Source: Desulfobulbus sp. (lineage in GTDB: Bacteria; Desulfobacterota; Desulfobulbia; Desulfobulbales; Desulfobulbaceae). From it: a stretch of 64,000 bases of DNA. The notes beneath the pieces were generated by a model. It had not been told where the DNA came from. It saw nothing but the letters and a program-made list of their open reading frames with translations, and ran no database searches. The DNA is taken from positions 310,001 through 374,000 of the forward strand of contig WQZH01000001.1 in the NCBI GenBank assembly GCA_009780825.1, given 5' to 3'. The position numbers and the translations under genes were made by a program. Below are positions 55,017 to 64,000 of the stretch, in pieces (position 1 is the stretch's first letter; every line of letters begins with the position of its first letter).

Positions 55017-56057
55017 TTATTCCTCGATCCTGTCTTCTCGTTTTTCAGGGATAACCCAACCGTCGTACTTCATTCCCAAGGTCAAGTTATGTTCCGCCAG
55101 CAGCGCTTTGATCTCGTTTAAGGACTTGCGCCCAAAATTTTTCGTCTTGAGCATCTCGGCGTCTGTCTTGGTCACAAGCTGACCAATATACTGAATCTGC
55201 GCATTTTTCAAACAGTTAGCAGACCGCACCGACAATTCGAGATCTTCAACGTTTTTATCCAGAAAGGGCGGATAGGCCTTGCCGTCATCGTCACCATCGG
55301 AATTATCAGGTGCTTTGGCGATTTCTTCGTTGAAATTAATAAAGATGGTCATCTGCTCCTTCAGAATTTTGGCAGCGTATGCCAATGCATTCTGCGGTTC
55401 GACACTGCCGTCGGTCTCGATCTCCATGGTCAGGCGATCATAATCCGTTTGCTGTCCCACCCGAGCCTGGCTGACAACATATTGCACCCGCTTGATGGGC
55501 GAAAACGCTGAATCAACAGGAATAACACCTATCGGCTGCCCTTCTTTTTTATTATATTCAGCAGAGACATAGCCTTTGCCCCAATGCACTTCCAGTTCGG
55601 TGCGAAAAGTTGCTTCATTGGTTATCGTGCAGATCACCAATTCGGGATTCATAACCTCGACATACGCGCCACCATTAATATCACTGGCGTATACTTTTCC
55701 CGGACCCGTTTTTTCAAGCACAACAGTACGCATTTCCGGACCATTCAATTTCAAACGGACCTGTTTTAAATTCAGAATTATTTCAGCGACATCTTCATGG
55801 ACGCCGTCGATGGTTGTGAATTCATGCAACGCATTGTTCAACCGGACAGAGGTAATGGCCGCACCTCTGATGGAAGAAAGCATAATGCGGCGAAGAGAAT
55901 TACCAATGGTGGTTGCAAATCCTCTTTCCAAAGGTTGACAAACAAACTTACCATACCGACTGGTCAATGATCCATCATCGACCTCAAGTTTTTCAGGAAC
56001 GATAAGGGTATGCCAATTATTGTAAAAGGGATTCTCATCCAATAGTTCTTGTGGCAT
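55017..56057 (-). CDS. rpoA: RNA polymerase alpha subunit
   Basis: 346-aa subunit that starts RNA polymerase assembly and contacts UP elements and activators. The N-terminal dimer domain (FATTIGNSLRRIMLSSIRGAA spanning about residues 45-70) and the C-terminal domain (DLELSVRSANCLKNA, FGRKSLNEIKALL) are complete. The acidic linker DNSDGDDDG is clear near residue 265. Confidence 0.98.
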   Translation of the reverse strand: MPQELLDENPFYNNWHTLIVPEKLEVDDGSLTSRYGKFVCQPLERGFATTIGNSLRRIMLSSIRGAAITSVRLNNALHEFTTIDGVHEDVAEIILNLKQVRLKLNGPEMRTVVLEKTGPGKVYASDINGGAYVEVMNPELVICTITNEATFRTELEVHWGKGYVSAEYNKKEGQPIGVIPVDSAFSPIKRVQYVVSQARVGQQTDYDRLTMEIETDGSVEPQNALAYAAKILKEQMTIFINFNEEIAKAPDNSDGDDDGKAYPPFLDKNVEDLELSVRSANCLKNAQIQYIGQLVTKTDAEMLKTKNFGRKSLNEIKALLAEHNLTLGMKYDGWVIPEKREDRIEE

Positions 56058-56079
56058 GCGCTACCTATAACGATAAGAG

Positions 56080-56709
56080 TTACTTGGAATACAACTCTAC
56101 AATGAGTTGTTCCTGAATGGGCATCGTTATTTCATCGCGATTCGGCAATGCTGTAACAACACATCGAAATTTAGTTTGATCAAGATCAAGCCAACTCGGC
56201 AATCCTCTGCGGACAGCGCCTTCAAGATTATCGGCGATAACGGGATTTTTCTGATTCTTTTCCTTCAGAACAATCACATCTCCAGCCTTAACCTGATATG
56301 AAGGGATGTTGACTTTTTTCCCGTTGATCGTGAACAGGTTATGCCGAACCATTTGCCGGGCCTGGTCGCGTGAACTGGCAAAGCCCGCTCGATACAGAGC
56401 GTTGTCAAATCGGCGTTCCAGCATGACAAGCAAAATCTCACCAGTTACACCCTTTGCTCGATCGGCTCTTTCAAAATATCGACGAAATTGCGCCTCAAGC
56501 ATGCCGTAAATTTGCTTTACTTTCTGTTTTTCCCGGAGCTGCACCGCATAGTCCGAAATCTTTTTGAAACGATTCTGACCATGCTGCCCTGGTGCAAATG
56601 AACGTCTTTCGAAGGCGCATTTATCCGAATAACAACGATCTCCCTTGAGAAACATCTTCAGATTTTCTCGTCTGCACAGCCTGCAGGATGCTCCTGTATA
56701 TCTAGCCAA
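56080..56709 (-). CDS. rpsD: 30S ribosomal protein S4
   Basis: 209-aa assembly protein with an S4 RNA-binding domain ([23 protein letters not shown] region). A zinc-type Cys set is present (CRLCRREN...DRCYSDKC). The start is TTG 56709: GGAGG lies 6 bases ahead, and MARYTG matches the family start. The longer frame to 56808 overlaps rpsK and is rejected. Confidence 0.97.
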   Translation of the reverse strand: MARYTGASCRLCRRENLKMFLKGDRCYSDKCAFERRSFAPGQHGQNRFKKISDYAVQLREKQKVKQIYGMLEAQFRRYFERADRAKGVTGEILLVMLERRFDNALYRAGFASSRDQARQMVRHNLFTINGKKVNIPSYQVKAGDVIVLKEKNQKNPVIADNLEGAVRRGLPSWLDLDQTKFRCVVTALPNRDEITMPIQEQLIVELYSK

Positions 56710-56777
56710 CTTATACCTCCAATAATCGCCTTGGATCACCAACAAGACATCAATAACAGATGAAAATGAAAGACCGT

Positions 56778-57176
56778 CTACACCCGCCTTCTTTTGGGAG
56801 GCTTGCAACCGTTGTGAGGCAAGGGGGTGACGTCGATGATGCGGGTAACATCAAGCTCAACTGTGGTCAAAGCGCGCAACGCTGCTTCGCGTCCCGGACC
56901 GGGCCCCTTCACCCGAACCTCTACTTTCCGCAGTCCATGTTCTTTGGCTTTGGCCACGGCATCGCTCAATGCGTTCTGAGCTGCAAACGGGGTTGATTTC
57001 CTCGATCCTTTAAAACCAAGAACACCGGCGCTTGCCCAAGACAACGTATTGCCTTGGCGGTCAGAAATGGTGACGACAGTATTATTGAACGTCGAATAGA
57101 TAAACACTATCCCTTCCGGGACGTTCTTCTTGTCTTTTTTCTTAACTTTTACGTTAACTTTCCCTGGTTTTGCCAT
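56778..57176 (-). CDS. rpsK: 30S ribosomal protein S11
   Basis: 132 aa. [18 protein letters not shown] and the C-terminal [13 protein letters not shown] are typical. A basic N-terminus ([12 protein letters not shown]) is lengthened a little. GGAGAGAAC precedes ATG 57176. Confidence 0.98.
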   Translation of the reverse strand: MAKPGKVNVKVKKKDKKNVPEGIVFIYSTFNNTVVTISDRQGNTLSWASAGVLGFKGSRKSTPFAAQNALSDAVAKAKEHGLRKVEVRVKGPGPGREAALRALTTVELDVTRIIDVTPLPHNGCKPPKRRRV

Positions 57177-57225
57177 GTTCTCTCCTGATACCCCGCCTTC
57201 GTAAAGCGATCAGCAAAATATTCAC

Positions 57226-57594
57226 TTATTTCTTCCGAACAGCCGCCCCTCTGCGAGGACCTTTCCGTGTGCGGGCGTTTGTCTTTGTTCTCTGTCCGTT
57301 GACAGGCAACCCTCTTCTATGTCGCCGCCCGCGGTAGCAGCCGAGATCCATGAGGCGCTTGATATCCATGGATACCTCGCGCCGCCGGTCACCCTCGACG
57401 ACGTAGTCATTTTCAATGATGGTTCGAACCCGATTGATATCGTCAGCACTTAAATCATCGCTGCTCATCTGATAGGGAAGATCAGCCTTATCGAGAATTT
57501 GACGGGCCGTTGTCAACCCAATGCCGTAAATATAAGTCAGCGCTCGATCCATGTGTTTGTTGCGTGGTAAATCCACACCAGCTATGCGTGCCAA
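57226..57594 (-). CDS. rpsM: 30S ribosomal protein S13
   Basis: 122 aa. [12 protein letters not shown] at the start and [19 protein letters not shown] at the end are complete. The start is TTG 57594, with GGAG 8 bases ahead; there is no ATG nearby. Confidence 0.98.
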   Translation of the reverse strand: MARIAGVDLPRNKHMDRALTYIYGIGLTTARQILDKADLPYQMSSDDLSADDINRVRTIIENDYVVEGDRRREVSMDIKRLMDLGCYRGRRHRRGLPVNGQRTKTNARTRKGPRRGAAVRKK

Positions 57595-57640
57595 GTTCGT
57601 GCTCCTTTATCGAAACTTGCTCAGATGAATTACAAGAATG

Positions 57641-57754
57641 TTATCCTTGACGCTGCTTATGCTTTTTATTGGCACAAGCAACTCGAACGACACCTTTCCG
57701 TTTTAAAATTTTACATTCGCTGCATATCTTTTTAACAGATGACCGGACTTTCAT
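57641..57754 (-). CDS. rpmJ: 50S ribosomal protein L36
   Basis: 37-aa zinc protein: [19 protein letters not shown] and a second Cys/His set (CANKKHKQ) give the C-C-C-H zinc ligands, the zinc-binding form of L36. It sits between infA (18 bases) and rpsM. Confidence 0.96.
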   Translation of the reverse strand: MKVRSSVKKICSECKILKRKGVVRVACANKKHKQRQG

Positions 57755-57772
57755 AGCACGCCTCAAACTCCA

Positions 57773-58012
57773 TTATTTACTTTTTCCCTTTCCGCCCTTC
57801 GCTCGAAAAGTCACCCTTCCCCTGGTCAAATCGTAGGGGGAAAGTTCGACTGTCACCCTGTCTCCGGGTAAAATCTTTATATAATGCATCCGCATCTTCC
57901 CGGAAATATGCGCCAATACCTTATGCCCATTGTCTAACTCAACCTGGAACATGGCATTGGGCAGGGGTTCGATGATAGTACCCTCAACTTCGATGGCCTC
58001 TTCTTTTGCCAT
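57773..58012 (-). CDS. infA: Translation initiation factor IF-1
   Basis: 79-aa OB-fold factor that blocks the ribosomal A site in initiation. [22 protein letters not shown] and [13 protein letters not shown] are standard. It is about seven residues longer than usual through a Gly/Lys tail (AKGGKGKSK). Confidence 0.97.
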   Translation of the reverse strand: MAKEEAIEVEGTIIEPLPNAMFQVELDNGHKVLAHISGKMRMHYIKILPGDRVTVELSPYDLTRGRVTFRAKGGKGKSK

Positions 58013-58106
58013 ATATGTATGCTACTCCTGATCAATCGAACGAAGCTGTAACTAATATCGGACTAAGATTGTTTTTTCAAGTTTTTTTAATTGCCGTCCG
58101 CAAAGC

Positions 58107-58892
58107 TCACCGAGACGGTCTCATACTGAGAATCCTTGGACCTTGGGAACCAATCGCAACAGAATGCTCAAAATGCGCCGAAGGCTCTCGGTCAGTTGTC
58201 ACCACTGTCCATTGGTCTTGAAGAATCTTCACTTTTGCCGCTCCCTTATTGACCATAGGCTCAATGGCCAAAACCATCCCTTCCATTATCCGCGGCGAAG
58301 CTTGTCGATGCTGATAAAAGTTAGGAATTTCTGGGGGCTCGTGGAGATGGGAGCCAATACCATGCCCAACAAATTGGCGAACCACAGAAAAACCGTGCAC
58401 TTCAACATGCTGTTGGATGGCGCGAGAAACATCGGAAATTCTGTTGCCAACCTTGGCTTGCTCAATGCCCTTGTACAGCGCAGTCTTTGTTACCTCAATC
58501 AACAGTGCGACTTCAGGGGCAACAGTTCCAACCGCAACGGTGATTGCTGCATCTCCGTAAAAACCTTTATAACAAACACCAAAATCAAGAGAAACGATAT
58601 CGCCTTGCCGCAGTACTTTTTTCTTTGAAGGAATACCGTGTACAACTTCTTCATTCACGGAGGCGCATAAGCTGGCCGGAAATCCCCGGTAGTCTTTGAA
58701 TGCAGGCAACGCACCATGGTCGCGGCAGTATGTTTCAGCCAAGCGATCCAGCTCAAGCGTGGAAATACCCTCAACAACTCTTGATTCTAAGAGATCAAGC
58801 ACCTCAGCAACAATTTGATTCGCCTGAAAGAGAAGTTCTATTTCTTCCGATGTTTTTATGGTGATTACTTGATCAGAATGACTATTAACCAC
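58107..58892 (-). CDS. map: Methionine aminopeptidase
   Basis: 261-aa type I enzyme that removes the starting methionine. Metal ligands are in SLDFGVCYKGFYGDAAIT (two Asp), FVGHGIGSHLHEPP (His), MVLAIEPMVN (Glu) and PSAHFEHSVAI (Glu). The start is GTG 58892 with a weak site. In the operon between secY (6 bases) and infA. Confidence 0.96.
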   Translation of the reverse strand: MVNSHSDQVITIKTSEEIELLFQANQIVAEVLDLLESRVVEGISTLELDRLAETYCRDHGALPAFKDYRGFPASLCASVNEEVVHGIPSKKKVLRQGDIVSLDFGVCYKGFYGDAAITVAVGTVAPEVALLIEVTKTALYKGIEQAKVGNRISDVSRAIQQHVEVHGFSVVRQFVGHGIGSHLHEPPEIPNFYQHRQASPRIMEGMVLAIEPMVNKGAAKVKILQDQWTVVTTDREPSAHFEHSVAIGSQGPRILSMRPSR

Positions 58893-58898
58893 AACAGC

Positions 58899-60203
58899 TC
58901 AATACCTTCCTCTGATGCGTCCAGATTTCATGAATCCATCATAATTGCGCATAACTAAATGAGATTCAATTTGAGCAATAGTGTCTATGGCAACACCAAC
59001 GACAATGAGCAACGCCGTCCCGCCAAAATAAAATGGAACATTAAGCTGTTGAATGAGCAATGTCGGCATAACGCATACTGCGCTCAGATACACCGCGCCT
59101 ACGACAGTGAGTCGAACGAGAGCATGATCAAGGAATTCCGCAGTCTTTTTTCCAGGTCTGATACCCGGGATAAAGCCACCGTTCTTTTTCAAATTTTCCG
59201 CCACATCGTCTGGCTTAAAGGTAACGGCGGTATAAAAGAAACAAAAGAAAACGATCAAGGCCACATCTATCATGTAATAATATAAAGTTCCCGGCGAAAG
59301 AGCGGCAGAAAATCGCTGCACCCAGTCAACATGAATAAAGGAACCAATGGTGGCCGGGAACATCATGATTGATGAGGCAAAGATTGGCGGGATAACTCCT
59401 GACACATTAATTTTTAATGGCAGATGCGAAGATTGACCACCATAAACACGTCGGCCCACAACGCGCTTTGCATATTGGATAGGGATGCGTCTCTGTGAAG
59501 TTTCAATGAAAATGATCAACCCGACCACCAGAAACATCATGGCCGCAATGATCGGAAGAAAAATCAATGACAGCTCACCTGATTTGATTAATTCAACCGT
59601 ATTGCCGACCGCCGCAGGCATTCGTGCCACAATACCGGAGAAAATAATCATCGAAATGCCGTTACCAATGCCGCGTTCCGTCATTTGCTCGCCAAGCCAC
59701 ATGATAAACGCTGTCCCCGATGTAAGCGTAAGAACCGTCATCAATCTGAATTGAAGACTGGGATCGATCACAATGGGAATCCCTGTCGGGCTGGCCATGT
59801 TTTCCAGGCCAGTGGCAATAAAAAAACCCTGGATTACAGAGAGGACGACTGTTCCATATCGAGTATATTTTGTGATTGTCCTTCTACCCGCTTCTCCCTC
59901 TTTGGAAAGGGCTTCGAGTTGAGGCACGACGACGGTGAGCAGCTGGATGATAATCGAAGCCGATATGTACGGCATGATCCCCAAAGCAAAGATTGAAAAA
60001 TGCTCCAGCGCGCCACCGGAAAACATATTGAACATGCCGAACAGCGTGCTCGCGTTTTTTTCAAAAAAAGCAGCAAGAGCTTCGCCATTGATACCGGGCG
60101 TAGGGATTTGCACTCCCATTCTATAGACCAAAAGCATCAAGAGAGTGAAAATCACTCTCTTGCGTAATTCCGGTATACTGGCTGCGCTGACGAGACCGCT
60201 CAT
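58899..60203 (-). CDS. secY: Protein translocase subunit SecY
   Basis: 434-aa, ten-helix channel of the Sec pathway. MGVQIPTPGI in the first helix region, the plug that follows, and NPTGIPIVIDP-like and PGIRPGKKTAEFL loops agree with the family. It lies 3 bases after rplO. Confidence 0.98.
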   Translation of the reverse strand: MSGLVSAASIPELRKRVIFTLLMLLVYRMGVQIPTPGINGEALAAFFEKNASTLFGMFNMFSGGALEHFSIFALGIMPYISASIIIQLLTVVVPQLEALSKEGEAGRRTITKYTRYGTVVLSVIQGFFIATGLENMASPTGIPIVIDPSLQFRLMTVLTLTSGTAFIMWLGEQMTERGIGNGISMIIFSGIVARMPAAVGNTVELIKSGELSLIFLPIIAAMMFLVVGLIIFIETSQRRIPIQYAKRVVGRRVYGGQSSHLPLKINVSGVIPPIFASSIMMFPATIGSFIHVDWVQRFSAALSPGTLYYYMIDVALIVFFCFFYTAVTFKPDDVAENLKKNGGFIPGIRPGKKTAEFLDHALVRLTVVGAVYLSAVCVMPTLLIQQLNVPFYFGGTALLIVVGVAIDTIAQIESHLVMRNYDGFMKSGRIRGRY

Positions 60204-60206
60204 CCG

Positions 60207-60644
60207 TTACTCCTCGACCGAACCACCTGCGGCGATTATTTTCTCTTTTGCCCCTTGGCTGACCTTATCGACCCGAACTGTGAGCGCCTTGCTGATTTCT
60301 CCGTTCGCCAAAATTTTGACCGGCCCTGGCTTGTTCACATACCCTGCGGTGACCAATGCCGCATAGTCCACAACAGTTCCAGCGTCAAACGCGTTGAGTT
60401 GATCCAGCGATACCAGGTTGCAGACCTTCTTGAAGATATTGTTAAATCCTCTTTTGGGAAGCCGGCGGTGCAGAGGCATCTGGCCGCCTTCAAAGCCTGG
60501 GCGAGCGCTGTACCCTGAACGGGCGCGCGCTCCCTTATGACCACGGGCCGCTGTCTTGCCGCTGCCGCCTCCTGGCCCGCGTCCCACACGCTTTTTGGCT
60601 TTTCGTGCCCCATCATTTGGTGCGAGATTATTTAGTGTGAGCAT
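60207..60644 (-). CDS. rplO: 50S ribosomal protein L15
   Basis: 145 aa. KRVGRGPGGGSGKTAARGHKGAR at the N-terminus (split by the basic RNA-binding tail) and FEGGQMPLHRRLPKRGF are the L15 signatures. It starts 3 bases after rpmD. Confidence 0.98.
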   Translation of the reverse strand: MLTLNNLAPNDGARKAKKRVGRGPGGGSGKTAARGHKGARARSGYSARPGFEGGQMPLHRRLPKRGFNNIFKKVCNLVSLDQLNAFDAGTVVDYAALVTAGYVNKPGPVKILANGEISKALTVRVDKVSQGAKEKIIAAGGSVEE

Positions 60645-60647
60645 GCG

Positions 60648-60827
60648 TTACTCCTCAATCTTGACAAGGTGTTGGACCTTGGAGAGCATCCCACGCAATT
60701 CAGGCGTGTCTTTTCTGGTCACAACTTTGTGCATTTTCGTAAGCCCAAGTCCAATGAGAGTTGACCGGATGGTCTTGGTGCTACCTATGTAACTTTTTAT
60801 CTGCGAATATGTGATTGTGTCCTTCAT
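60648..60827 (-). CDS. rpmD: 50S ribosomal protein L30
   Basis: 59 aa, ATG 60827 to TAA 60648. The translation includes YSQIKSYIGSTKTIRSTL, LGLTKMHKVV and LRGMLSKVQHLVKIEE, which is L30 from end to end. It sits in its usual place between rpsE and rplO. Confidence 0.97.
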   Translation of the reverse strand: MKDTITYSQIKSYIGSTKTIRSTLIGLGLTKMHKVVTRKDTPELRGMLSKVQHLVKIEE

Positions 60828-60854
60828 GATACGTTTCTTCCAGTGATAAGGATC

Positions 60855-61367
60855 TCAGGCAACCATTTCCTCGACCCTCAGATTGCGCAACTTCGCAATC
60901 TGCTCGGCGGTCCTCAGTTTCCTCAATCCGTCTAGGGTTGCCTTCACCAAATTGTGCGGATTATTCGAGCCAAGACATTTGGTCAGAATATTTTGTACAC
61001 CAGCTGCTTCAAGCACCGCGCGCACAGCGCCGCCGGCAATGACACCGGTACCGTCAGAAGCCGGCTTCAGCATCACACTCCCCGACTTGAATTTGCCGAC
61101 AATATCGTGGGGAATGGAAACAGTGGTCAACGAGACCTGCTGCATGTCCTTTCGTGCCTGCTCAATCCCTTTACGAATTGCTTCAGGAACCTGGTTGGCT
61201 TTACCCAAGCCGTACCCCACATTACCGTTGCCATCGCCGACCACGACAATGGCACTGAAACTAAAACGGCGCCCGCCCTTAACGACTTTTGCAACCCGAT
61301 TGATATAAACTATTTTTTCAATGAGTTCTTCCTGAACCCCTTCTTTTGCGCGCTTAAATTCAGCCAA
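60855..61367 (-). CDS. rpsE: 30S ribosomal protein S5
   Basis: 170 aa. The double-stranded-RNA-binding part ([22 protein letters not shown]) and GAGVQN-type loop ([12 protein letters not shown]) are standard. The start is TTG 61367 with GGGGGTG ahead. Confidence 0.97.
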   Translation of the reverse strand: MAEFKRAKEGVQEELIEKIVYINRVAKVVKGGRRFSFSAIVVVGDGNGNVGYGLGKANQVPEAIRKGIEQARKDMQQVSLTTVSIPHDIVGKFKSGSVMLKPASDGTGVIAGGAVRAVLEAAGVQNILTKCLGSNNPHNLVKATLDGLRKLRTAEQIAKLRNLRVEEMVA

Positions 61368-61414
61368 GAAACACCCCCGTTCGCTTTATGTGATCAATGA
61401 ACGATAGAATACTG

Positions 61415-61780
61415 TTAAAATTCCAGCCCACCCTCGCGTGCGCCATCGGATAACGCCTTGACTCTGCCATGATACAAATAGCCGCTGCGATCAAAAACAA
61501 CTTTATCGATTCCCGCAGCCTTAGCCTTTGCAGCTATGAGTAGGCCAACCTTTTTGGCTTGTTCACATTTCCCATTCAACTCATTGCCATCAAAGTTCTT
61601 GTCTCCAGTGGACAGGGCAACCAACGTTCGATGTTGCATATCGTCAACAAGCTGCACATAGATGTGTTTATTGCTCCGATACACACTCATCCGAGGCCGT
61701 TCAGCAGTTCCGAAGATTTTGACGCGGATTCTTTGTATCCGCTTTTTCCTTGCTGTAACTTTTGGGTTTGTCTTAGCCAT
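61415..61780 (-). CDS. rplR: 50S ribosomal protein L18
   Basis: 121-aa 5S rRNA-binding protein. [20 protein letters not shown] and [26 protein letters not shown] are signatures. Confidence 0.98.
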   Translation of the reverse strand: MAKTNPKVTARKKRIQRIRVKIFGTAERPRMSVYRSNKHIYVQLVDDMQHRTLVALSTGDKNFDGNELNGKCEQAKKVGLLIAAKAKAAGIDKVVFDRSGYLYHGRVKALSDGAREGGLEF

Positions 61781-61803
61781 GCTTGTTGACCACTTGTGTG
61801 ATA

Positions 61804-62346
61804 TTATTTTTTACCGCCAGCCTTACCAATCTTGCGGACGATGTGCTCATTCTCATAACGAATACCTTTGCCCTTATATGGCTCAGGTTTTCGGATGCTC
61901 CTGATTTGCGCCGCGGTCAAGCCAACGAGTTCTTTATCAATCCCTACCAAGGTGATCGAGTTGTCTTTATCCACTGTGGCCGAAATGCCTTCGGGCAGGA
62001 CAAAGTCAACCGCACTGGAATATCCGACGCTCAAGGAGAGGGTCCGGTCAGCGACGTTTGCCCGGTAACCAACACCCTCGACCATGAGCTTTTTTGAGAA
62101 ACCTTGGTGAACCCCGACAACCATGTTGCTCACAAGAGAGCGAGTCATTCCCCAAAACGCCATAACTCGCTTGCTCGTTCCTTTCGGAGTGCAGACAAGA
62201 AGATTATCTTGCAATACGATTTCGATCTCAGGGCGAACTGACCGCTCAATCACTCCCTTGCTTCCCGAAACCTTAATAGTTGTCCCCTGTATCTCAACCT
62301 TGACACCGCTAGGAACTGGTACCGGTTGTTTACCGATTCTGGACAT
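61804..62346 (-). CDS. rplF: 50S ribosomal protein L6
   Basis: 180 aa with two copies of the L6 fold. [18 protein letters not shown] at the start and [16 protein letters not shown] at the end are complete. Confidence 0.98.
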   Translation of the reverse strand: MSRIGKQPVPVPSGVKVEIQGTTIKVSGSKGVIERSVRPEIEIVLQDNLLVCTPKGTSKRVMAFWGMTRSLVSNMVVGVHQGFSKKLMVEGVGYRANVADRTLSLSVGYSSAVDFVLPEGISATVDKDNSITLVGIDKELVGLTAAQIRSIRKPEPYKGKGIRYENEHIVRKIGKAGGKK

Positions 62347-62378
62347 GCCGTTCTCCTTTTACAAAAACCTTTCGGATC

Positions 62379-62777
62379 TCACCAGATCTCGCACAGCACT
62401 TCGCCGCCTACATTCCGCTGCCGCGCTTCTTTGTCTGTTATTACACCTTGAGAAGTAGTCAGAATAGCGATACCGAGACCGCTCATGACTTTCGGAATTT
62501 TATCGCTCGGCCTGTATCGACGATGTCCTGGCTTGCTGACTCGACGAACCCCACTGATAACACGTTCATTATGGGCGCCATATTTCAAATCGATCTTCAA
62601 TGTGCCCTGAGGCCCATCACCAACAATGTGATATTCCTCAATAAATCCTTCACACTTCAACACATTGGCAACGCTTACTTTCAGCTTCGAAAGCGGCATC
62701 TCAACCGAACGAAATCGTGCCTTGGTAGCATTCCGTATTCTTGTCAGCATGTCTGCCAACGGATCACTCATGGACAT
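62379..62777 (-). CDS. rpsH: 30S ribosomal protein S8
   Basis: 132 aa. DPLADMLTRIRNATKA at the start and GLGIAILTTSQGVITDKEAR at the end are standard; the latter binds 16S rRNA. Confidence 0.98.
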   Translation of the reverse strand: MSMSDPLADMLTRIRNATKARFRSVEMPLSKLKVSVANVLKCEGFIEEYHIVGDGPQGTLKIDLKYGAHNERVISGVRRVSKPGHRRYRPSDKIPKVMSGLGIAILTTSQGVITDKEARQRNVGGEVLCEIW

Positions 62778-62828
62778 TGAACCTTCCTCTTGCTTGGATT
62801 AACACTGATAGCTCAAAGCGGATCAAGC

Positions 62829-63014
62829 TCACCAACTGGATTTGGTGACACCGGTAATTTCGCCTTGGGATGCGAGTTTGCGGAAGCATAGTCTACATAA
62901 CCCGAATTTGCGAAAATAGGCCCGGGCACGTCCACACAGAGGGCAACGATTGTATGTGCGCACAGAAAACTTGGGTTTGCGACTCGCCTTGGCAATGAGT
63001 GATTTTTTTGCCAC
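62829..63014 (-). CDS. rpsZ: 30S ribosomal protein S14, zinc-binding type
   Basis: 61 aa, C+ form of S14 with zinc ligands [20 protein letters not shown]. The start is GTG 63014, with GAGGAGGAAT ahead. The longer frame back to 63104 overlaps rplE and is rejected. Confidence 0.97.
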   Translation of the reverse strand: MAKKSLIAKASRKPKFSVRTYNRCPLCGRARAYFRKFGLCRLCFRKLASQGEITGVTKSSW

Positions 63015-63048
63015 AGATTCCTCCTCAACAGCAGACAAACTGCAAATA

Positions 63049-63594
63049 TTATTTCTTTCTGAATGGCATCCCCAGAGCATCAAGTAACGCTCGGGCATTT
63101 TCATCGTTTTTGGCAGAGGTGACTATGGTAACATTCAAGCCACGGATCTGATCGATTTTGTCATAATCAATCTCCGGGAAGATGATATGTTCGGTAACTC
63201 CCATGGAGAAGTTGCCTTTACCGTCAAACCCTTTTGGAGAAACACCACGGAAGTCACGAACTCTCGGCAGGGCGATATTGATGAGTTTGGAAAGGAAGTC
63301 ATACATTCGTTCCTTACGGAGGGTGACTCGTGCCCCAATAGGCATACCCGCGCGCAGTTTAAAAGTGGCTATGGACTTTTTCGCTTTGGTCACCACAGCT
63401 TTCTGTCCTGCGATCAACGTAAGTTCCTGGGCAGCTTTCTCAACAATTTTGGGATTCTGAACTGCATCCCCCAACCCCATATTCAGAACAATTTTTTCAA
63501 TTCTAGGTATATCCATCACGTTGGTGACACCTAGCTGTTTCTGAAGGGCTCCTTTCAATTCATTGTCATATTGTTCTTTCAGCGTAGCCATCAT
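63049..63594 (-). CDS. rplE: 50S ribosomal protein L5
   Basis: 181-aa 5S rRNA-binding protein. [30 protein letters not shown] and [16 protein letters not shown] are signatures. Two adjacent ATGs (63594 and 63591) are possible; GGAG fits the second a little better. Confidence 0.98.
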   Translation of the reverse strand: MMATLKEQYDNELKGALQKQLGVTNVMDIPRIEKIVLNMGLGDAVQNPKIVEKAAQELTLIAGQKAVVTKAKKSIATFKLRAGMPIGARVTLRKERMYDFLSKLINIALPRVRDFRGVSPKGFDGKGNFSMGVTEHIIFPEIDYDKIDQIRGLNVTIVTSAKNDENARALLDALGMPFRKK

Positions 63595-63615
63595 GTACTC
63601 CGTAAACAGGCAAGA

Positions 63616-63954
63616 CTATTTGCTCGCAGTTGCAATTGTCGCTTGGCATTTTTTACATATACGGACTTTTGTTCCGTCTTCCAGCAATTTCTTTCCAATT
63701 CTAACTGTCTCAGCACACTCAGGGCAAACAAGCATCACGTTTGAGAGATGAATCGATGCTTCTTTTTCAACAATCTGCCCAGCCTGGCCGGCAGCAGTTG
63801 CCTTTTGATGTTTTTTAATCATGTTGATCCGCTCGACAACAACCCGGCGCTTTTCCTTGTCGATACGTAACACTTTTCCTACTCTTCCTTTGTCCTTGCC
63901 GGCAATTACTTCTACCTTGTCGTTGACCCGCAAGTTCGTATGTCCTTGACGCAT
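63616..63954 (-). CDS. rplX: 50S ribosomal protein L24
   Basis: 112 aa. The KOW motif [20 protein letters not shown] is at the start, and a C-terminal zinc-like CPECAETV...CKKCQ is seen, which is common in bacterial L24. The 46 bases beyond it to the window end show no L14 C-terminus, so rplN is outside. Confidence 0.97.
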   Translation of the reverse strand: MRQGHTNLRVNDKVEVIAGKDKGRVGKVLRIDKEKRRVVVERINMIKKHQKATAAGQAGQIVEKEASIHLSNVMLVCPECAETVRIGKKLLEDGTKVRICKKCQATIATASK

Positions 63955-64000
63955 TAGTATATGTCCTCAATCGCTCTGATGATAAAAGTTCAATTAGAGT

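Noticed and set aside
63955-64000. C-terminus of rplN (L14) at the right edge
   Set aside because: None of the three minus-strand frames shows the usual L14 ending; the gene must stop beyond the window.

Overview
The window reads as core chromosome of an anaerobic, respiring Gram-negative bacterium, most likely a sulfate-reducing or related Desulfobacterota (Desulfobulbales-like). The reasons are a complex I operon without the NADH-oxidising NuoE, NuoF and NuoG subunits, a large multihaem cytochrome c, an AhbD-like radical SAM haem synthase, lipoprotein and outer-envelope genes, and a Gram-negative-type ribosomal operon. This placement is inference from gene content; no 16S gene is present. 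No tRNA, rRNA, CRISPR array, insertion sequence or prophage was seen.

Left part (1-7.5 kb): the start of a class A penicillin-binding protein that runs off the left edge, a LysM lytic transglycosylase of MltD type, a YhbY RNA-binding protein, a gamma-glutamylcyclotransferase-fold protein, glyA, and an RDD-family membrane protein preceded by a perfect 21-bp tandem duplication. From 7.5 to 19 kb, on the minus strand, lies the operon nuoA-B-C-D-H-I-J-K, then an MrpD-like antiporter subunit, a 91-aa two-helix membrane protein, a NuoL-like subunit, nuoM and nuoN. This gives four antiporter-type subunits instead of three. A divergent LysR regulator faces nuoA across a 338-bp region with a good promoter on each side and two sets of repeats.

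Middle part (20-41 kb): an aminotransferase, a cytochrome with 12 possible haem sites, NAD synthetase, a cold-shock protein, mltG, lon, a left-handed beta-helix acyltransferase, a pair of unrecognised genes whose start codons lie back to back, a universal stress protein, a haem cluster (AhbD-like, hemE, HD-domain protein), a secreted repeat protein resembling LEA proteins, rlmKL and a Nudix hydrolase.

Right part (39.6-64 kb), all minus strand: a long housekeeping run rpsB-tsf-pyrH-frr-uppS-cdsA-dxr-rseP-tsaB-ispG-proS-relA/spoT-smr-rph, which joins translation, isoprenoid and envelope synthesis to the stringent response. Then comes a YkgJ-type cysteine-cluster gene, and then the spc/alpha ribosomal operon rplX-rplE-rpsZ-rpsH-rplF-rplR-rpsE-rpmD-rplO-secY-map-infA-rpmJ-rpsM-rpsK-rpsD-rpoA-rplQ, closed by a clear terminator. 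The points most worth a second look are the enlarged complex I membrane arm, the Rel/SpoT protein with a wrecked hydrolase site, the LEA-like repeat protein, the uncharacterised divergent pair and the nuo/LysR control region.
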